Positions 1-10,398 of a stretch of DNA of 64,000 bases are shown one piece after another. The notes under the pieces are model-generated. The model had not been told where the DNA came from, did not search any database, and worked only from the letters and a program-made list of their open reading frames with translations. The first letter of the stretch is position 1, and each line of letters begins with the position of its first letter. The translations under genes were made by a program, and so were the position numbers. Source of the DNA: Melieria omissa (taxonomy: Eukaryota > Arthropoda > Insecta > Diptera > Ulidiidae); NCBI GenBank assembly GCA_963971225.1, contig OZ020269.1, forward strand, positions 19,156,921-19,220,920, in the 5' to 3' direction.

Positions 1-75
1 AACACTGGTGGTTGCGGGAAGCTAGGCCTTAGTCTCGCGTAAGCGGGCTGTCGTGCCAATCAATTATATTATTAA
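1..75 (+). mobile_element. 3' end of a tRNA-derived SINE (family A)
   Basis: The first ~65 bases are almost identical to the last part of the complete SINE at 13386-13708 (GGTTGCGGGAAGCTAGGCC onward, ending GTGCCAATCAATTAT and an A/T tail). Only the 3' end lies in the window, so the tRNA-like head is off the left edge. The orientation is plus. The identity is seen directly by comparing the two copies. Confidence 0.8.
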
Positions 76-112
76 AAATTAAAATTATTAATTATTTGTG
101 AAAGGTTTTAGT

Positions 113-650
113 TTTTTGCTTTAATTGAAAGAATAATCCACCTGAAGCACATACAATGTTTGTGAAAAATTATGATGAAAATACTTCAACTGACAAATCA
201 AGTAGAGAATGATTTCGACGGTTTCAGAATGGTGATTTCAGCGTTGAAGACAAAACTCGCTTTGAACAGTCCAAAAGAAAGACAAAGAATTGCAGGCACT
301 ACTCGATGAAGATTCGTGTCAACTGAAAGGGGAGCTTCCAATACAACAAACAATCTCTCTCGCGTAAGAAAATGTAGCAAAAGTCAAACAATATATTTGA
401 AAACGCTCAAATGGGATATTTTTCCGATTGCTGGTTGTTCCAACGGATGTAACAAGATTTGGCAGGTCACCAGTTCGCTTTTTTGGCAGAAATCGAAAAT
501 TGGAACTTGAAACTTGAATGCAAACTTGGATCAGCTCAAAAGACGGGACTTTTTTTGAGATGGAACTCGAAAACTGCCTAAGAGATGGGAGAAAGTAGTA
601 ATCAGCAATGTACAACACTTTGATTAATCTGTTCATTCATTTTGTTTTGA
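113..650 (+). pseudogene. Degenerate mariner transposase relic
   Basis: Broken reading frames give an N-terminal mariner-like stretch (PPEAHTMFVKNYDENTS, then FRRFQNGDFSVEDKTR) and, after frameshifts and stops, a C-terminal stretch ending KLPKRWEKVVISNVQHFD and a stop. These match the mariner pattern of a helix-turn-helix plus WFxRFKxGDFDVED, and the terminal LPxRWEKVVxSDGQYF. The part between them, including most of the DD34D catalytic core, is missing or unreadable. It is much older than the two mariner copies at 9656 and 47709. Terminal inverted repeats are not recognisable. Confidence 0.75.
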
Positions 651-2078
651 AGTAAATGCATTGTCGGCCACAAAGCAACAACGGACCGAACTAATTTGTA
701 CTTCACAGAAATTTTAGTAATTACTGCTTCTAACCACAGATTTGTCATTAAAAAACGAATATAAATGAGTTGCAAGGAATTATGAAAAATCACAAAGTTA
801 AAAAACAGTTAAAAACAAAAAAGAAAAAAACTGGTTTGAGAACTAAAAATTTCCAAATAAATAAATAATGAAATAAAAAATATTGAAAAAAATTAATATA
901 AATTCTAGTCTTTGTTTTATTTTTTTATTGTTAAAAAAAAGTTCGCTACTGTTTACCGCTAAAAACAGCAAAAACCAGCAACACAATTTAGCATCGCCAA
1001 CAGGCGCAGCAAATTGCAATCAACAAGTTTTTTATAACGAGACTCTTCCCCACTGCGACAGCGGACTGTGTAACAGCAAATTTGCATGCAATATTTTTTA
1101 CGAATTAAGAACAACACTTGTCAAGTGTGCTAAATATTTGCTGCTTCATTCCTGTTTAATGCCAGTTTGCATTAGACAAGCGTTATTTGTTCTTTTGGCA
1201 TTCTCATAAATTCCATTTAAAAACTGCTCAAGTCATTGCAAAACCAGGATATCACCAATATGCAACAACAACAATTTATTGCTGACACTGAAATCCACGG
1301 CATAAATAAAGATGAGAAACATTTTGTTAGCGCAATTTTTATTTGCAACGAAAAAGCGAAAACCACAGCACAAGTTTTGTAGCCATTAAAACGGCACCAA
1401 TAATCAATCCTGGCGACAGCAACAGGAAATTGTGGCAACCGTAAATTTTGCATTCAATTTCAGGTTGCAGCGTGTTCACCTATCAACGAGTCGAATGTTG
1501 GCCGCAACTTGCAATTATTGCACACAATTGTGGCTAGTTAACTGATTCAATGGTTAGCTATAACCAGAGTAGCCGCCACCGACTTAATTAAATGATTTCC
1601 AATACTTGACCTGCGGTGCTTTCTTTTCGTTTTGTCGTTTTCTGTCGTTGCGTTGCCGACTAAGGCCAACTAAACAATGCAATCGTGAATAATGGAGCAG
1701 AGAAAATGAGGGAATTGCAACGTTAGTCCCCTCCGTCGATGTCGAATCAACAACAAATCAGCATTCAGGTTTAGCATTGGTGGTCGATGCAGCTGTTGAA
1801 ATGGAACGCGCGCGCTGCAGAAATTAATTTCCGATTGATGGCAGTGCCGTCAATGTTGTGGCGGAAGTGGGTGTCAGACACACGTAAGCGAACGAAAGCC
1901 GCAGAATGCGATTAGCCTAAGTTGGACAGGCTGGACAGGACGGACGAATCGACCGTTGCGCTCTATTTCAAGTGTCTGGCTGCTGACACACTCACACACC
2001 GAAGCATTTGTTTGGTGAAAGAAAATTGTAGCATTTTCAGGCCTGAGAAAATTGTGTATTAAAAATTCTGTATTCCTA
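651..2078. other. Intergenic DNA, no gene recognised
   Basis: The stretch is A/T-rich with CAACAA-type simple sequence. Open frames are short, lack recognisable domains and do not join by plausible splice sites into anything I recognise. Confidence 0.5.
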
Positions 2079-2080
2079 TA

Positions 2081-2932
2081 TACGGTTTTCCAACAAGAGG
2101 TGTTATTTTGAATCACCCGGTATTTTGGTAGCTGTCACTTTTGAAGCTTTTATTCTTTGACATTTGACAAGTAGAAACTACGCCATTACTAAAAATGGAA
2201 CGATACACGCTTCAACAATGCATTGAAATTATTAAAATTCACTACAAAGTTCGCAAAACTAAAGCATTTTTGGGTCGTCGTGAAGCACCTTGTCGGACCG
2301 CAATACAGAAATTGGTGGACAAATTCGAGCTGTTGGGACAAGTTAGTGATGTGAAGAATAAAACCCGTGCACGTCGCTCAAGAACAACTGAGAATATTGC
2401 TGCTGTAGCCCAAAGTGTTGAAGAAAACCCAGGTTTGTCGATTCCTCGTCGTTCTTTGGAATTGGGCATTCCAAAAACGTCATTACACCGTATTTTGCAT
2501 AAAGACTTGGGTCTTAAGGCTTATAAAGATCAGTTAACACAAGAACTCAAGCCGACCGATCATCAACAACGTCGTGTCTTTGCTGATTGGGTCCTCTGGG
2601 TGTTATCTCTGGAAGAGGTGATCACAATTGGCCACCGAGATCTTGTGATTTAATACCTTGCGACTTCTTCCTTTGGGGCCACGTGAAAGATAAGGTGTAC
2701 GCCAACAGCCCAGCGTCGATTCAAGACCTCAAAGATAGAATTCGTGAAGCTATCGAGGCCACTTTGCGGTTTGGTTATGGAAAATTTCATGAAAAGGATA
2801 TGGTTCTGCGTGGTCGTGGTGGCCATTTGGCTGATGTTGTTTTTCATTATTAACGGCATACCGATCATTTATCTAAAAAATTGCATTTTTCTTTGAATAC
2901 AAAAATAACACCTCTTGTTGAAAAACCCTGTA
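2081..2932 (+). mobile_element. Internally deleted Tc1/mariner-superfamily element
   Basis: The ends are inverted repeats sharing TTCAACAAGAGGTGTTATTT (left copy slightly different) and are flanked by TA on both sides (2079-2080 and 2933-2934), the Tc1/mariner target duplication. The element is 852 bp; autonomous relatives are normally about 1.2-1.4 kb, so several hundred bases of the middle are missing. The transposase remnant is described separately. Both ends look intact, so cross-mobilisation by a full-length relative would have been possible. Confidence 0.85.
2195..2853 (+). pseudogene. Deleted Tc1/mariner transposase (N-terminal HTH plus C-terminal tail)
   Basis: The first frame (MERYTLQQCIEIIKIHYKV...) is the N-terminal helix-turn-helix of the DUF4817 type, followed by a second HTH-like region (SIPRRSLELGIPKTSLHRIL) and the linker ELKPTDHQQRRVFADWVL. 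Directly after this the sequence jumps, in another frame, to WPPRSCDLIPCDFFLWGHVK and continues to GGHLADVVFHY and a stop. The jump removes the first catalytic Asp (the FSDEAHF-type motif) and the second; only the last acidic position region (CDFFLWG) is left. The protein cannot be an active transposase. The deletion breakpoint lies close to 2590-2615. Confidence 0.8.
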
Positions 2933-3059
2933 TATTTTGTGTAACATAAATCTAAGCGACATTCATACCTAAGCTCTACCTAAGCCTATGGAAATTTCGT
3001 ACTACAAAAACTTTTCAGACAGTTTTATAATTGCTTGACTCAGTTTTATCTGAGCTGGA

Positions 3060-3411
3060 GTAAACGTTGACGTTGATGAGATTGACAAAGAATCGTGCCA
3101 ACAACTGAACCTTCTAAAGGCAGCAATTGCTAAGAAGCGGCGAGCTTTGACCAATAGGAGAGAAATTGTATTCCATCATAACAATGCCAGGCCACACACA
3201 CACACACACACACACACATCGATAGTGACTCGCTAGGACCTCCGCCGAGTGTGGTTGGACAGTTCTTATATATCCTCCTAATAGTCTGGACCTCACACCA
3301 AATGATTACCTCCTGTGCCTGGCTATGGCGAAAGATTTTCCTGGTGTGAAATTTGCCTCAGAAACTTGCCAATACAGACGAGGAATTCTATTAAGAAGAT
3401 TTAACGGATTT
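3060..3411 (+). pseudogene. Mariner relic, 5' part, interrupted by a LINE
   Basis: With frameshifts the strand encodes QQLNLLKAAIAKKRRALTNR, then VFHHNNARPH, a run of HT dipeptides from a CA microsatellite, SIVTR, and later a decayed PHTK*LPPVPGYGERFSW. This is the familiar mariner block around the second catalytic Asp (normally FHQDNARPHTSIVTRQKL); the Asp is now Asn. The reading stops at 3411, where a LINE is inserted, and the C-terminus resumes at 4601. Confidence 0.75.
3193..3218. repeat. (CA)13 microsatellite inside mariner relic
   Basis: A pure CA run lies in the codons that specify the conserved Pro-His-Thr of mariner transposase (CCACACA...). The array apparently grew from a short CACACA seed in the transposase gene. 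Confidence 0.9.
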
Positions 3412-3424
3412 AACTTGGTAACAA

Positions 3425-4587
3425 CGGATATCGGATATCAGTTGGATTCCTGGACTATCTGAGCCCATACCTGGATTTCCACACGTGCGCACTAGCCTCA
3501 TATCCCACAAGGGAGGAATGGGAGCTGACAGTTGTGACGAGAGACGCTTCCATCACCGTTTTCACCGACGGCTCCAAAATGGAGGAAGGTACTGGAGCTG
3601 GTCTCTACTTCGATGTACTGCAGGCCCACATGTCATTCAGACTGCCGGAACTCTGCAGTACTTTCCAAGCAGAGATCTATGCAATTTGGGAGGCTGCCGA
3701 ACATATCCGTGGCAGTGGGCAACCACCCACAGAGCTGGTCTACTCCGATGTACAGCAGACCCACATGTCATTCAGAGTGCCGGTCCTCTGCAGTATTTTC
3801 CAAGCAGAGATCTATGCAATTTGGAAGGCTGCCGAACTTATCCGTCGCAGTGGGCTACCACCCACAGATGTCACAATTTTCGTGGATACGCGGCGTTTAG
3901 AGCGCTGGAATCAGTTGTTGCGAAATCAAAGGTAGTGCAGAGGTGTCGTACCGCACTTCAAGGCATTGGGTACCACCAGGTCACTCTCTGTTGGGTTCCG
4001 GGCCACTCAGGAGTGACAGGGAACGAAGCAGCGGATACCTCTGTGTTTCCTCCGATATCTGTCCTGTACATGTATATTGACAGGTTGACCAAAAAGGAAA
4101 TTGAGTCATCATGATGTACCAGGACCGACTGTGCCACCTGCCGGACACTATGGCCCTCCCTCTCCTTGACGAAAACACGATTCGTAGTGTCCCTGAGTCG
4201 TACCTCCATTCGACAGCTCGTTGGAGTCATCACCGGACACTGCGCTATTGGATCTATTCTTACTAAATGGCGCCTCTCATCAATTGATGTCTGCCGTAGC
4301 TGTGGAGATGAAGAAGTAGAAACGATGCAACACTTCCTGTGCCTATGCCCGGCTCTGCAGGAACACCGACGCCGCACCTTGGCGTCAAGATTCCTGACAG
4401 ACCTGGCTTGTGCGACGAATGTCGAAATCTCGAATCTGGTTTCCCTCATTAAGAGGTCGAACTCGTTTTCCCTTGACTGAGACTATTGGTTAGCTTCAGA
4501 ACACCATAAGAAGGGATTCACAATGGGCCATTTTGGCCTCCGAGTGGAAGTGCGGTACTGCCGCACACACCCTTCCCTACCTAACCT
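3425..4587 (+). mobile_element. 5'-truncated non-LTR retrotransposon (RNase H end) inserted in a mariner
   Basis: The body encodes the C-terminal part of a LINE polyprotein of the kind that carries RNase H (I/R1/LOA-type clades). It shows ITVFTDGSK (first Asp), FQAEIYAIWEAAE (Glu), FVDTRRL, CWVPGHSGVTGNEAAD (last Asp), then, after a frameshift, GVITGHCAIGS and a Cys/His cluster (CRSCGDEEVETMQHFLCLC). The 3' end is a short run of CCTAA-type repeats (CTACCTAACCTAACC). Flanks AACTTGGTAACAA (3412-3424) and AACCTGGCAACAA (4588-4600) look like a 13-bp target duplication with two differences. The upstream reverse transcriptase is absent, as expected for 5' truncation. Frames are broken, so it is dead. 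Confidence 0.85.
3606..3875 (+). repeat. 135-bp in-frame tandem duplication within LINE RNase H domain
   Basis: Two adjacent copies of 135 bp (45 codons), about 3606-3740 and 3741-3875, both encode a variant of HMSFRLPELCSTFQAEIYAIW. They differ by about a tenth of positions. The duplication repeats the RNase H segment containing the catalytic Glu and keeps the frame. Confidence 0.85.
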
Positions 4588-4600
4588 AACCTGGCAACAA

Positions 4601-4636
4601 GTTATGAAACAAAACGGTACAAATTTGATCTAAATA
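4601..4636 (+). pseudogene. Mariner relic, 3' end after the LINE
   Basis: Immediately after the LINE, the frame WQQVMKQNGTNLI and a stop appears. This is the usual mariner C-terminus (KWQQVIxQNGxYLI). It is the missing tail of the relic at 3060-3411 and shows that the LINE landed inside the mariner. Confidence 0.75.
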
Positions 4637-4894
4637 GTTTCATTCAAACTGTTGAAGATGTGACCTGTGACCATATTCTTTCCTTCAGTTTCCGGTCATA
4701 CATTGAGGTTTTGAGTATCACCTTATATCATTCATCATCTACGAGAGAGATCATTTGGATCCTGCCAAATCATCACATTTATCATGAATGCATTTGTAAG
4801 AAGAATACAATTATTTTCCCACTATTTTCCATCATATTTTCTAAAACAAACTATAAACTTAATAAAACATTTAATTTCAAGTAAAATTAACATA

Positions 4895-5111
4895 TCTGTG
4901 GTCAAAAGCAATAACAGCTTAAGTCGACTTAAGAAGAAATTGAGTTATGGATGCCACCACGTTCCCTTGACTGTGCTCTACGTTTGTGTAACATCAGGGA
5001 GTTTGAAACCTATTCGCATTCCCATAATGAACACTACGCGCTAAAACTTTAAAACGAGTATGCTCGAAACAGCAATTTTCGACTTAGGCGGTTATTGCTT
5101 TTGACGACAGA
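4895..5111. mobile_element. 217-bp TA-flanked MITE
   Basis: Terminal inverted repeats of about 33 bp (left TCTGTGGTCAAAAGCAATAA, right complement TCTGTCGTCAAAAGCAATAA, continuing through CGACTTA-like bases) are flanked by TA at 4893-4894 and 5112-5113. There is no coding capacity. The TA target and size suggest a Tc1/mariner-type MITE; the family is not one I recognise. Confidence 0.75.
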
Positions 5112-5113
5112 TA

Positions 5114-6949
5114 TTCTTTTTACTGCGCCTCATATTGTTTTCTTTTTAGTCTTGTAATTTTCTCATATTTTTACAACATTATCCACTATTCAATTTCATG
5201 CAATTTTCGTTCTAATGAATGTAAATATTTAAATCGTTCCACTACCAATTGTGCGAGACTATTCGAGAACAGCACAACAACCAGTGCCATGGTTTCAACA
5301 ACAATCAGAGGGTTCAATCACAACCGCAGGCGAAAAATCAACAAAATCCCCACAGCACTGAAACAACACCCAGTAATTTCATTCGTCGAATCAACGCTGC
5401 AGTGCAATTGGCAGACGGAGAGCGTAGAAGGCGAGTTACAACAGCTACGAGACTATCTACAAGTAAACAAAACAATCTAAATAAGAAATCTTGCATCATT
5501 TTGCGCGGCCAATTTATTTAAATTATGTTTCTCTGCGCCTCTGCGTCGTACGGCGGTTTTTGCACAGCGACAAGAGTGCAAAGAGAAATTTTCCAATGGG
5601 CGCTGTAACCAGCTCGCAGCGCAGACGGAGGAGTTGAGGGGCGTTTGAAAGCAAATTAAGAAGCGACTAAATGTCAATTGAAGACGAACAACCAAATGAA
5701 CGAATGGCTGGATGGATGCGGTGGAACCGCAGAGCGGCGACACCCGAGGGGCAAAGGCAGGGCAACTAAATGGCACGAAATAGTTGCTTAGTTCGGCTCG
5801 TTGGTTGGTCGAATGGTTGACTGGCGCGAATATTCTGCTCGCAAGTGGAAATTTCTTCAATTGATTACAAACCGGACGGTTGCTCGCTCTGGCGCTTGTT
5901 CAGTGTTGCCGCGTGTGAAAGTAGCTAATGGAATTAGTGGCAAGTGTGCGCCGCAAATATGGAGAGTAGGTCGTGTACTTGCAAATTGCGGGGCGAGCAG
6001 GGGGCATTTTCGTTGAATTAATCTATTTCAATGGCAGCGTAAAATTATTAAATGCAAAGCCGTCCAGAAAATAAATTAAACTGCATGAGCAATGCGATAA
6101 AGTGCTCACTGTCCGCTGGCGAGTAAAAGCAATGAAGCGGACCAACGTGCAGGCGAAACAAGCTTACGGGGAGAAGGGGTGAGGCGAAATACAATAAGAT
6201 AAAACGCAGTATGGCGCATGTGGCCGCTAAGTGAAGATGATGAAGTGCAAATTAATGTGAATGTGCAGCTGCATGGCGTGGCGCAGACAGCCGCATGCCG
6301 CACAGATTATTTTGGAAGAAAAAGTTGTGGCCGCAGTAAACCAAAAGCGTGCATGGCTGCTTATTTTTGCGCGCAGAGTGCAAGGAATGTGCGAGGGCCA
6401 AAAACAACAAGAATGATTTTAATAAACTGAATAAGGTGCGAGCTGCAGTCGGGCAAATGCCTTGAACAATAAAAATAGTCGCTCCTTGATATTTGTCAAC
6501 CAAGCACGAACTACCAGCAACGACATAAATGCCATACAAACATATAACCAAGCAAACGAGAGGGCAGACAGCAAGTCGGACCGAAACGACCGAAGGACAG
6601 TTGCTGCATACTTACGCGGAATTCATGCTTGAATTATTACGAGATGAACTAACATTGCGAACGCAAATGACACCTTTAAATGGTCAACAGTCCGTTAGTG
6701 GTGGCGCAAGAGCCAACGGATGGTCTCATGCACTTAAAGTTTGGTTAAGAAGAGCGCGTGCAAGGTCCAACAGCGCAACTGTTTGTACCTAAGTTTACAA
6801 ACATATTAAAACAGAATTTATTATTCATTAAAATTAAATTTTTTAATAATACACAAATAAATTTGACCCGAATTAAAAAAAATTTAGTAGAGCAAAGGGA
6901 TTTTACAACAAATTTTACTTATTTCGAGTCTATGAGAAAAATTTAATAT
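5114..6949. other. Intergenic DNA, no gene recognised
   Basis: Mixed-composition DNA with CAACAA runs near 5280-5360. Short open frames overlap on both strands and show no domain, signal peptide or codon regularity. No transposon ends were recognised. Confidence 0.45.
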
Positions 6950-8420
6950 TTGTAAAATTTTTATTATTTAAACTTTGCATTTTAAATAATTTAAACTTTG
7001 CATTTTAAATAATGATTGGATTTTGGATTTTTTATTTCTTTTTAGTTTTTTATTTATTTCATCTTCATTCTTATACAGTTTTTATTCTTCTTATTTGTTT
7101 CTAGTTTTATATTTATTTACTTAATTTAATTAATTTACTTTTTAATATTTACTTTCCTTTACATTGAAAATTTTTTCACTTTTTTGTTTTTATTTTATTT
7201 TGTTAGTTTTTTAGTTTTTGTTTTATTATTTTTTTTGTTCGTTTTTTAGTTTTTGCTTTAATTGTATTATTTAATTTTTCTTTTTTTGACAAAGTAATCA
7301 GTTTTCTATTTCATTTTTTATTTTACGTTTTTAGTTTTTATTTTTTATTTCTTATTTTTTTAATTTTTTATTTGTATTTTTTTATTTTCATTAATTTTTT
7401 TATTTTTTTTTTATTTTTTTTTATTTTTTTTTATTTTTTTTTTATTTTTTTTTTATTTTTTTTTTAATTTTTTTTTTAATTTTATTTATTTTATTTTTTT
7501 TTATTAAATTTAAATATGTAAAAATAATATTTTTTATATTTTTTTATTTATGGTTTTAAAATTTTTTGTTTTATTATTTCTTTCATTGTTTTTCATTTTT
7601 GCATTTATTTTTTTTTCAATTTGTTTTGTTTTTATTTCTATTTTTGAATTTTTATTATTTTTATTTTGTTTTTTAATTTTTTATTATTTTTAATTTGTTT
7701 TTTAAACAAGTTTTATTTTTATTTTGTTTTTTAAACTTTTATTATTTTTATTTTGTTTTTTAAACTTTTATTATTTTTAATTTGTTTTTTAAACTTTTAT
7801 TAATTTTAAATTAAATTAAATTTAAATTTGTACTACTTATATTTTGTTTCTAAAATTTTTTATTTTAGTTATTATTTCATTTATTTGTTTGGTGGTTTTA
7901 TTTGTTAATTTTAATATTATTTTATTATCTTTATTATCTTTATTATCTTTATTATTATATTACTATTTTTTTTATTATTAATATTAATATTTTATTTTTA
8001 CTATTATTAGTTTATTTATATTATTTTTCATTTATTTGTACGATTATTTTATTTTTATTATTTGTTTTTGGTATTTAAACGTTTACCATTTTAATTTTTT
8101 AAAATGGTATTATTTTTATGTTGTTTTATGTTTTTTAAGTTTTCATTTATATTTTATTTTATATCTTTAACTGTACTGTTTTAATTTTTTTTAACATATA
8201 TTATTTTTATATTTAATTAGTGGCATTTATTGTTTTATTTTTTTCAATTTATATTATTATTTCGTACTTTTTCATTTTTGTTTTTATTGTTTTTATTGTT
8301 TTCATTTTAATTTTACATTCACATTTTACTTTTATTATTTTTGTTAATTTCAATTTTTTTCATGTTTTATTAAAATTTTTTGTAATTTTAATTTTTTCGT
8401 TCCATTGTTCTACATGAGAT
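6950..8420 (+). repeat. Extremely T-rich low-complexity block
   Basis: About 1.45 kb is built almost only of T and A with a strong T excess on the plus strand. Part of it (about 7378-7500) is a T-run/A ladder, and 7650-7805 is a minisatellite with a ~29-bp unit like TTTTATTTTGTTTTTTAAAC. Open frames here are Phe/Ile/Leu-rich artefacts of composition. Confidence 0.85.
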
Positions 8421-9653
8421 AGCATCGAGATGGACATTTTTCGAATATAAAAAAAATATATATAACCCCCAGAAAATGGTTAATAACCTTGGCAATAATT
8501 AACCCACTATGGGGTTAAACGCGCAAAGTTCACACATTAGAAAGTTTGGCGACATTAACCGCTCCAACTGGAACCAGTCCAACAGAACAAACGAGCGCTG
8601 CGACAATGTGTTGACATAAGTAGATAACGGTTAAAATTGCAAAACTACCAACAAGCACTAACTGGCTATTGCCAATTTTGGTTTGTTTTTGTTTGTTTTC
8701 AACAACAAAAACAAGTTTTATTTCACTTGCTACCATTTAGCGATTTAAAATTTTGTTGAAACGGCAAAACAATAAAACATCGCACATTTCAAGTCGAAAT
8801 GTCGATCGAGCGACAACCGACAAGCGCGTCGCAGGCAATGACCGCTGAGCAAAAAGTCTGGCACAGTCGCAGCCAAGATTATAACGCACACGCGCAGTCA
8901 ACAACAACAACAAAAACAACAACCGTGTGCCAAAATTTCGAACTGCTTTTCGTGCTGGCAGCGCACCGATTTTTTTCGCCAACTTTGTTGGCTTTGTGCA
9001 AAAAAACACCGAAACAGGTTCTGGCGCGAAAAGCTTTGCGGCAAAGGGAATTCATTGACATTTTAAGCGAAATGAATAGCGCCACAGTGCGGCGGGCAGT
9101 TGGCGCAGATTAAGTACTCAAATTCTGATTTCCAATCGACGGCAACTAATGCAAAAAACTGTCTGGGGAGTGGCAAAGGCGAGTAATGACGCTTAATGCG
9201 GGTCCAAAAATTGTTTCGACTGGCAGCACGCCCACAATTCGGGGCTGGTGCGATCAATTGACGCAACAGCCACCAGCCAACGGCCGACAATCAATCGACA
9301 GCGGCGGCATAAAGACAACATTGCATTATGCAAAATCCAAATTGACGTAATCTATGAAAAGTTAATAACATTAGTGGCAGCAATAGCTGCAACAACAACA
9401 AGAACAACAACAATTAGCATGGACAGTGTAATGTGTGGACAGTGTTGGACCGAAAGTGTGCGTGGGAAAAAAAGTGGAAAACTGAGTGAAACTTGGAATG
9501 CAGAATGGGGAAGCAGACTGATGACAGACTGTTAACAATTTTTAAAATCTTATTAACAATTGATTAATAACAAATCACCTGCAAACCATTGAGACTATGC
9601 AAGAATGTAATTAACACTGACTGAGGGCTGAAAAAAACAACAATTGTGGAATA
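8421..9653. other. Intergenic DNA, no gene recognised
   Basis: Contains CAACAACAA microsatellites (8900, 9390) and small overlapping frames with no recognisable product. The only distinct element is the TTAA palindrome noted separately. Confidence 0.45.
8499..8518. repeat. TTAACCC...GGGTTAA 20-bp inverted repeat
   Basis: TTAACCCACTATGGGGTTAA has 7-bp arms around a 6-bp core, each arm like the TTAA plus CCC end of the piggyBac-type MITEs found elsewhere in the window. It may be two abutting element ends, or chance. Confidence 0.35.
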
Positions 9654-9655
9654 TA

Positions 9656-10396
9656 TCAGGTGTACAACTTTGCTTCCGCCGTTTTCCGATAGGTGGCTGT
9701 ACCGGCTGAGGCTGGTTGAAATACATAGATGGTAATGCTTTTAAAGTGAGTGTGGACAGTGCCTAACGAATTGTCATCGCCGTTTCAGTGACAGTTGTTC
9801 TTGTTTTCGTATTATTCACGCTCGAAAATGTCCGTTTATGTGCCCAATTCTCGCCATTTGCGGGAAGTTTTACTTTTCTGTTACAATTCGAAAAAAAATG
9901 CAACTGAAGCGCATCGAATGGTCTCAGAAACTTACAGTGATGCTGCTCTGAGTGAAAGAACGTGTCGGGAGTGGTTTCAACGTTTTAAAAATGGAAGAGC
10001 TACATGACAAAGTCATCCTCCAACACGACAATGCTCGGCCTCACGTCGCAAAAGTGGTCAAAAAGTACCTGGAAACGCTGAAATGGGAAGTCTTGCCCCA
10101 CCCGCCGTATTCCCCAGATGTCGCCCCTTCTGACTTCCACCTATTCCGTTCGATGGCACACGGCCTGGCAGATCAACATTTTCAATCCTTCGAAGAATTG
10201 GAAAAATGGATTGCTTCATGGATAGCGTCAAAAGAGGACTCCTTTTTTCGAGCCGGGATCCGAAAATTGCCGGAAAGATGGGAGAAAGTTGTCGCTAGCG
10301 ACGGACAATACTTTGAATAATACATCTGTAAGCACTTTTTCGCAATAAAGCTTTTAATTTTGGAAAAAAACGGCGGAAGCAAAGTTGTACACCTGA
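9656..10396 (+). mobile_element. Internally deleted mariner, copy 1
   Basis: Perfect-looking terminal inverted repeats (TCAGGTGTACAACTTTGCTT onward) are flanked by TA (9654-9655, 10397-10398). At 741 bp it is a little over half of a full mariner (~1.3 kb). The transposase start is at 9829 (MSVYVPNSRHLREVLLF..., ending WFQRFKNG). The sequence then jumps out of frame at about 9990 to the C-terminal half: HDNARPH with the second catalytic Asp, SPDVAPSDFHLF with the third (34 residues apart, DD34D), and KLPERWEKVVASDGQYFE. The first catalytic Asp is in the missing part. A near-identical copy with a different deletion lies at 47709-48451 in the opposite orientation. Confidence 0.92.
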
Positions 10397-10398
10397 TA

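Noticed and set aside
8220..8417. Membrane protein of Phe/Ile residues
   Set aside because: Artefact of the T-rich block.
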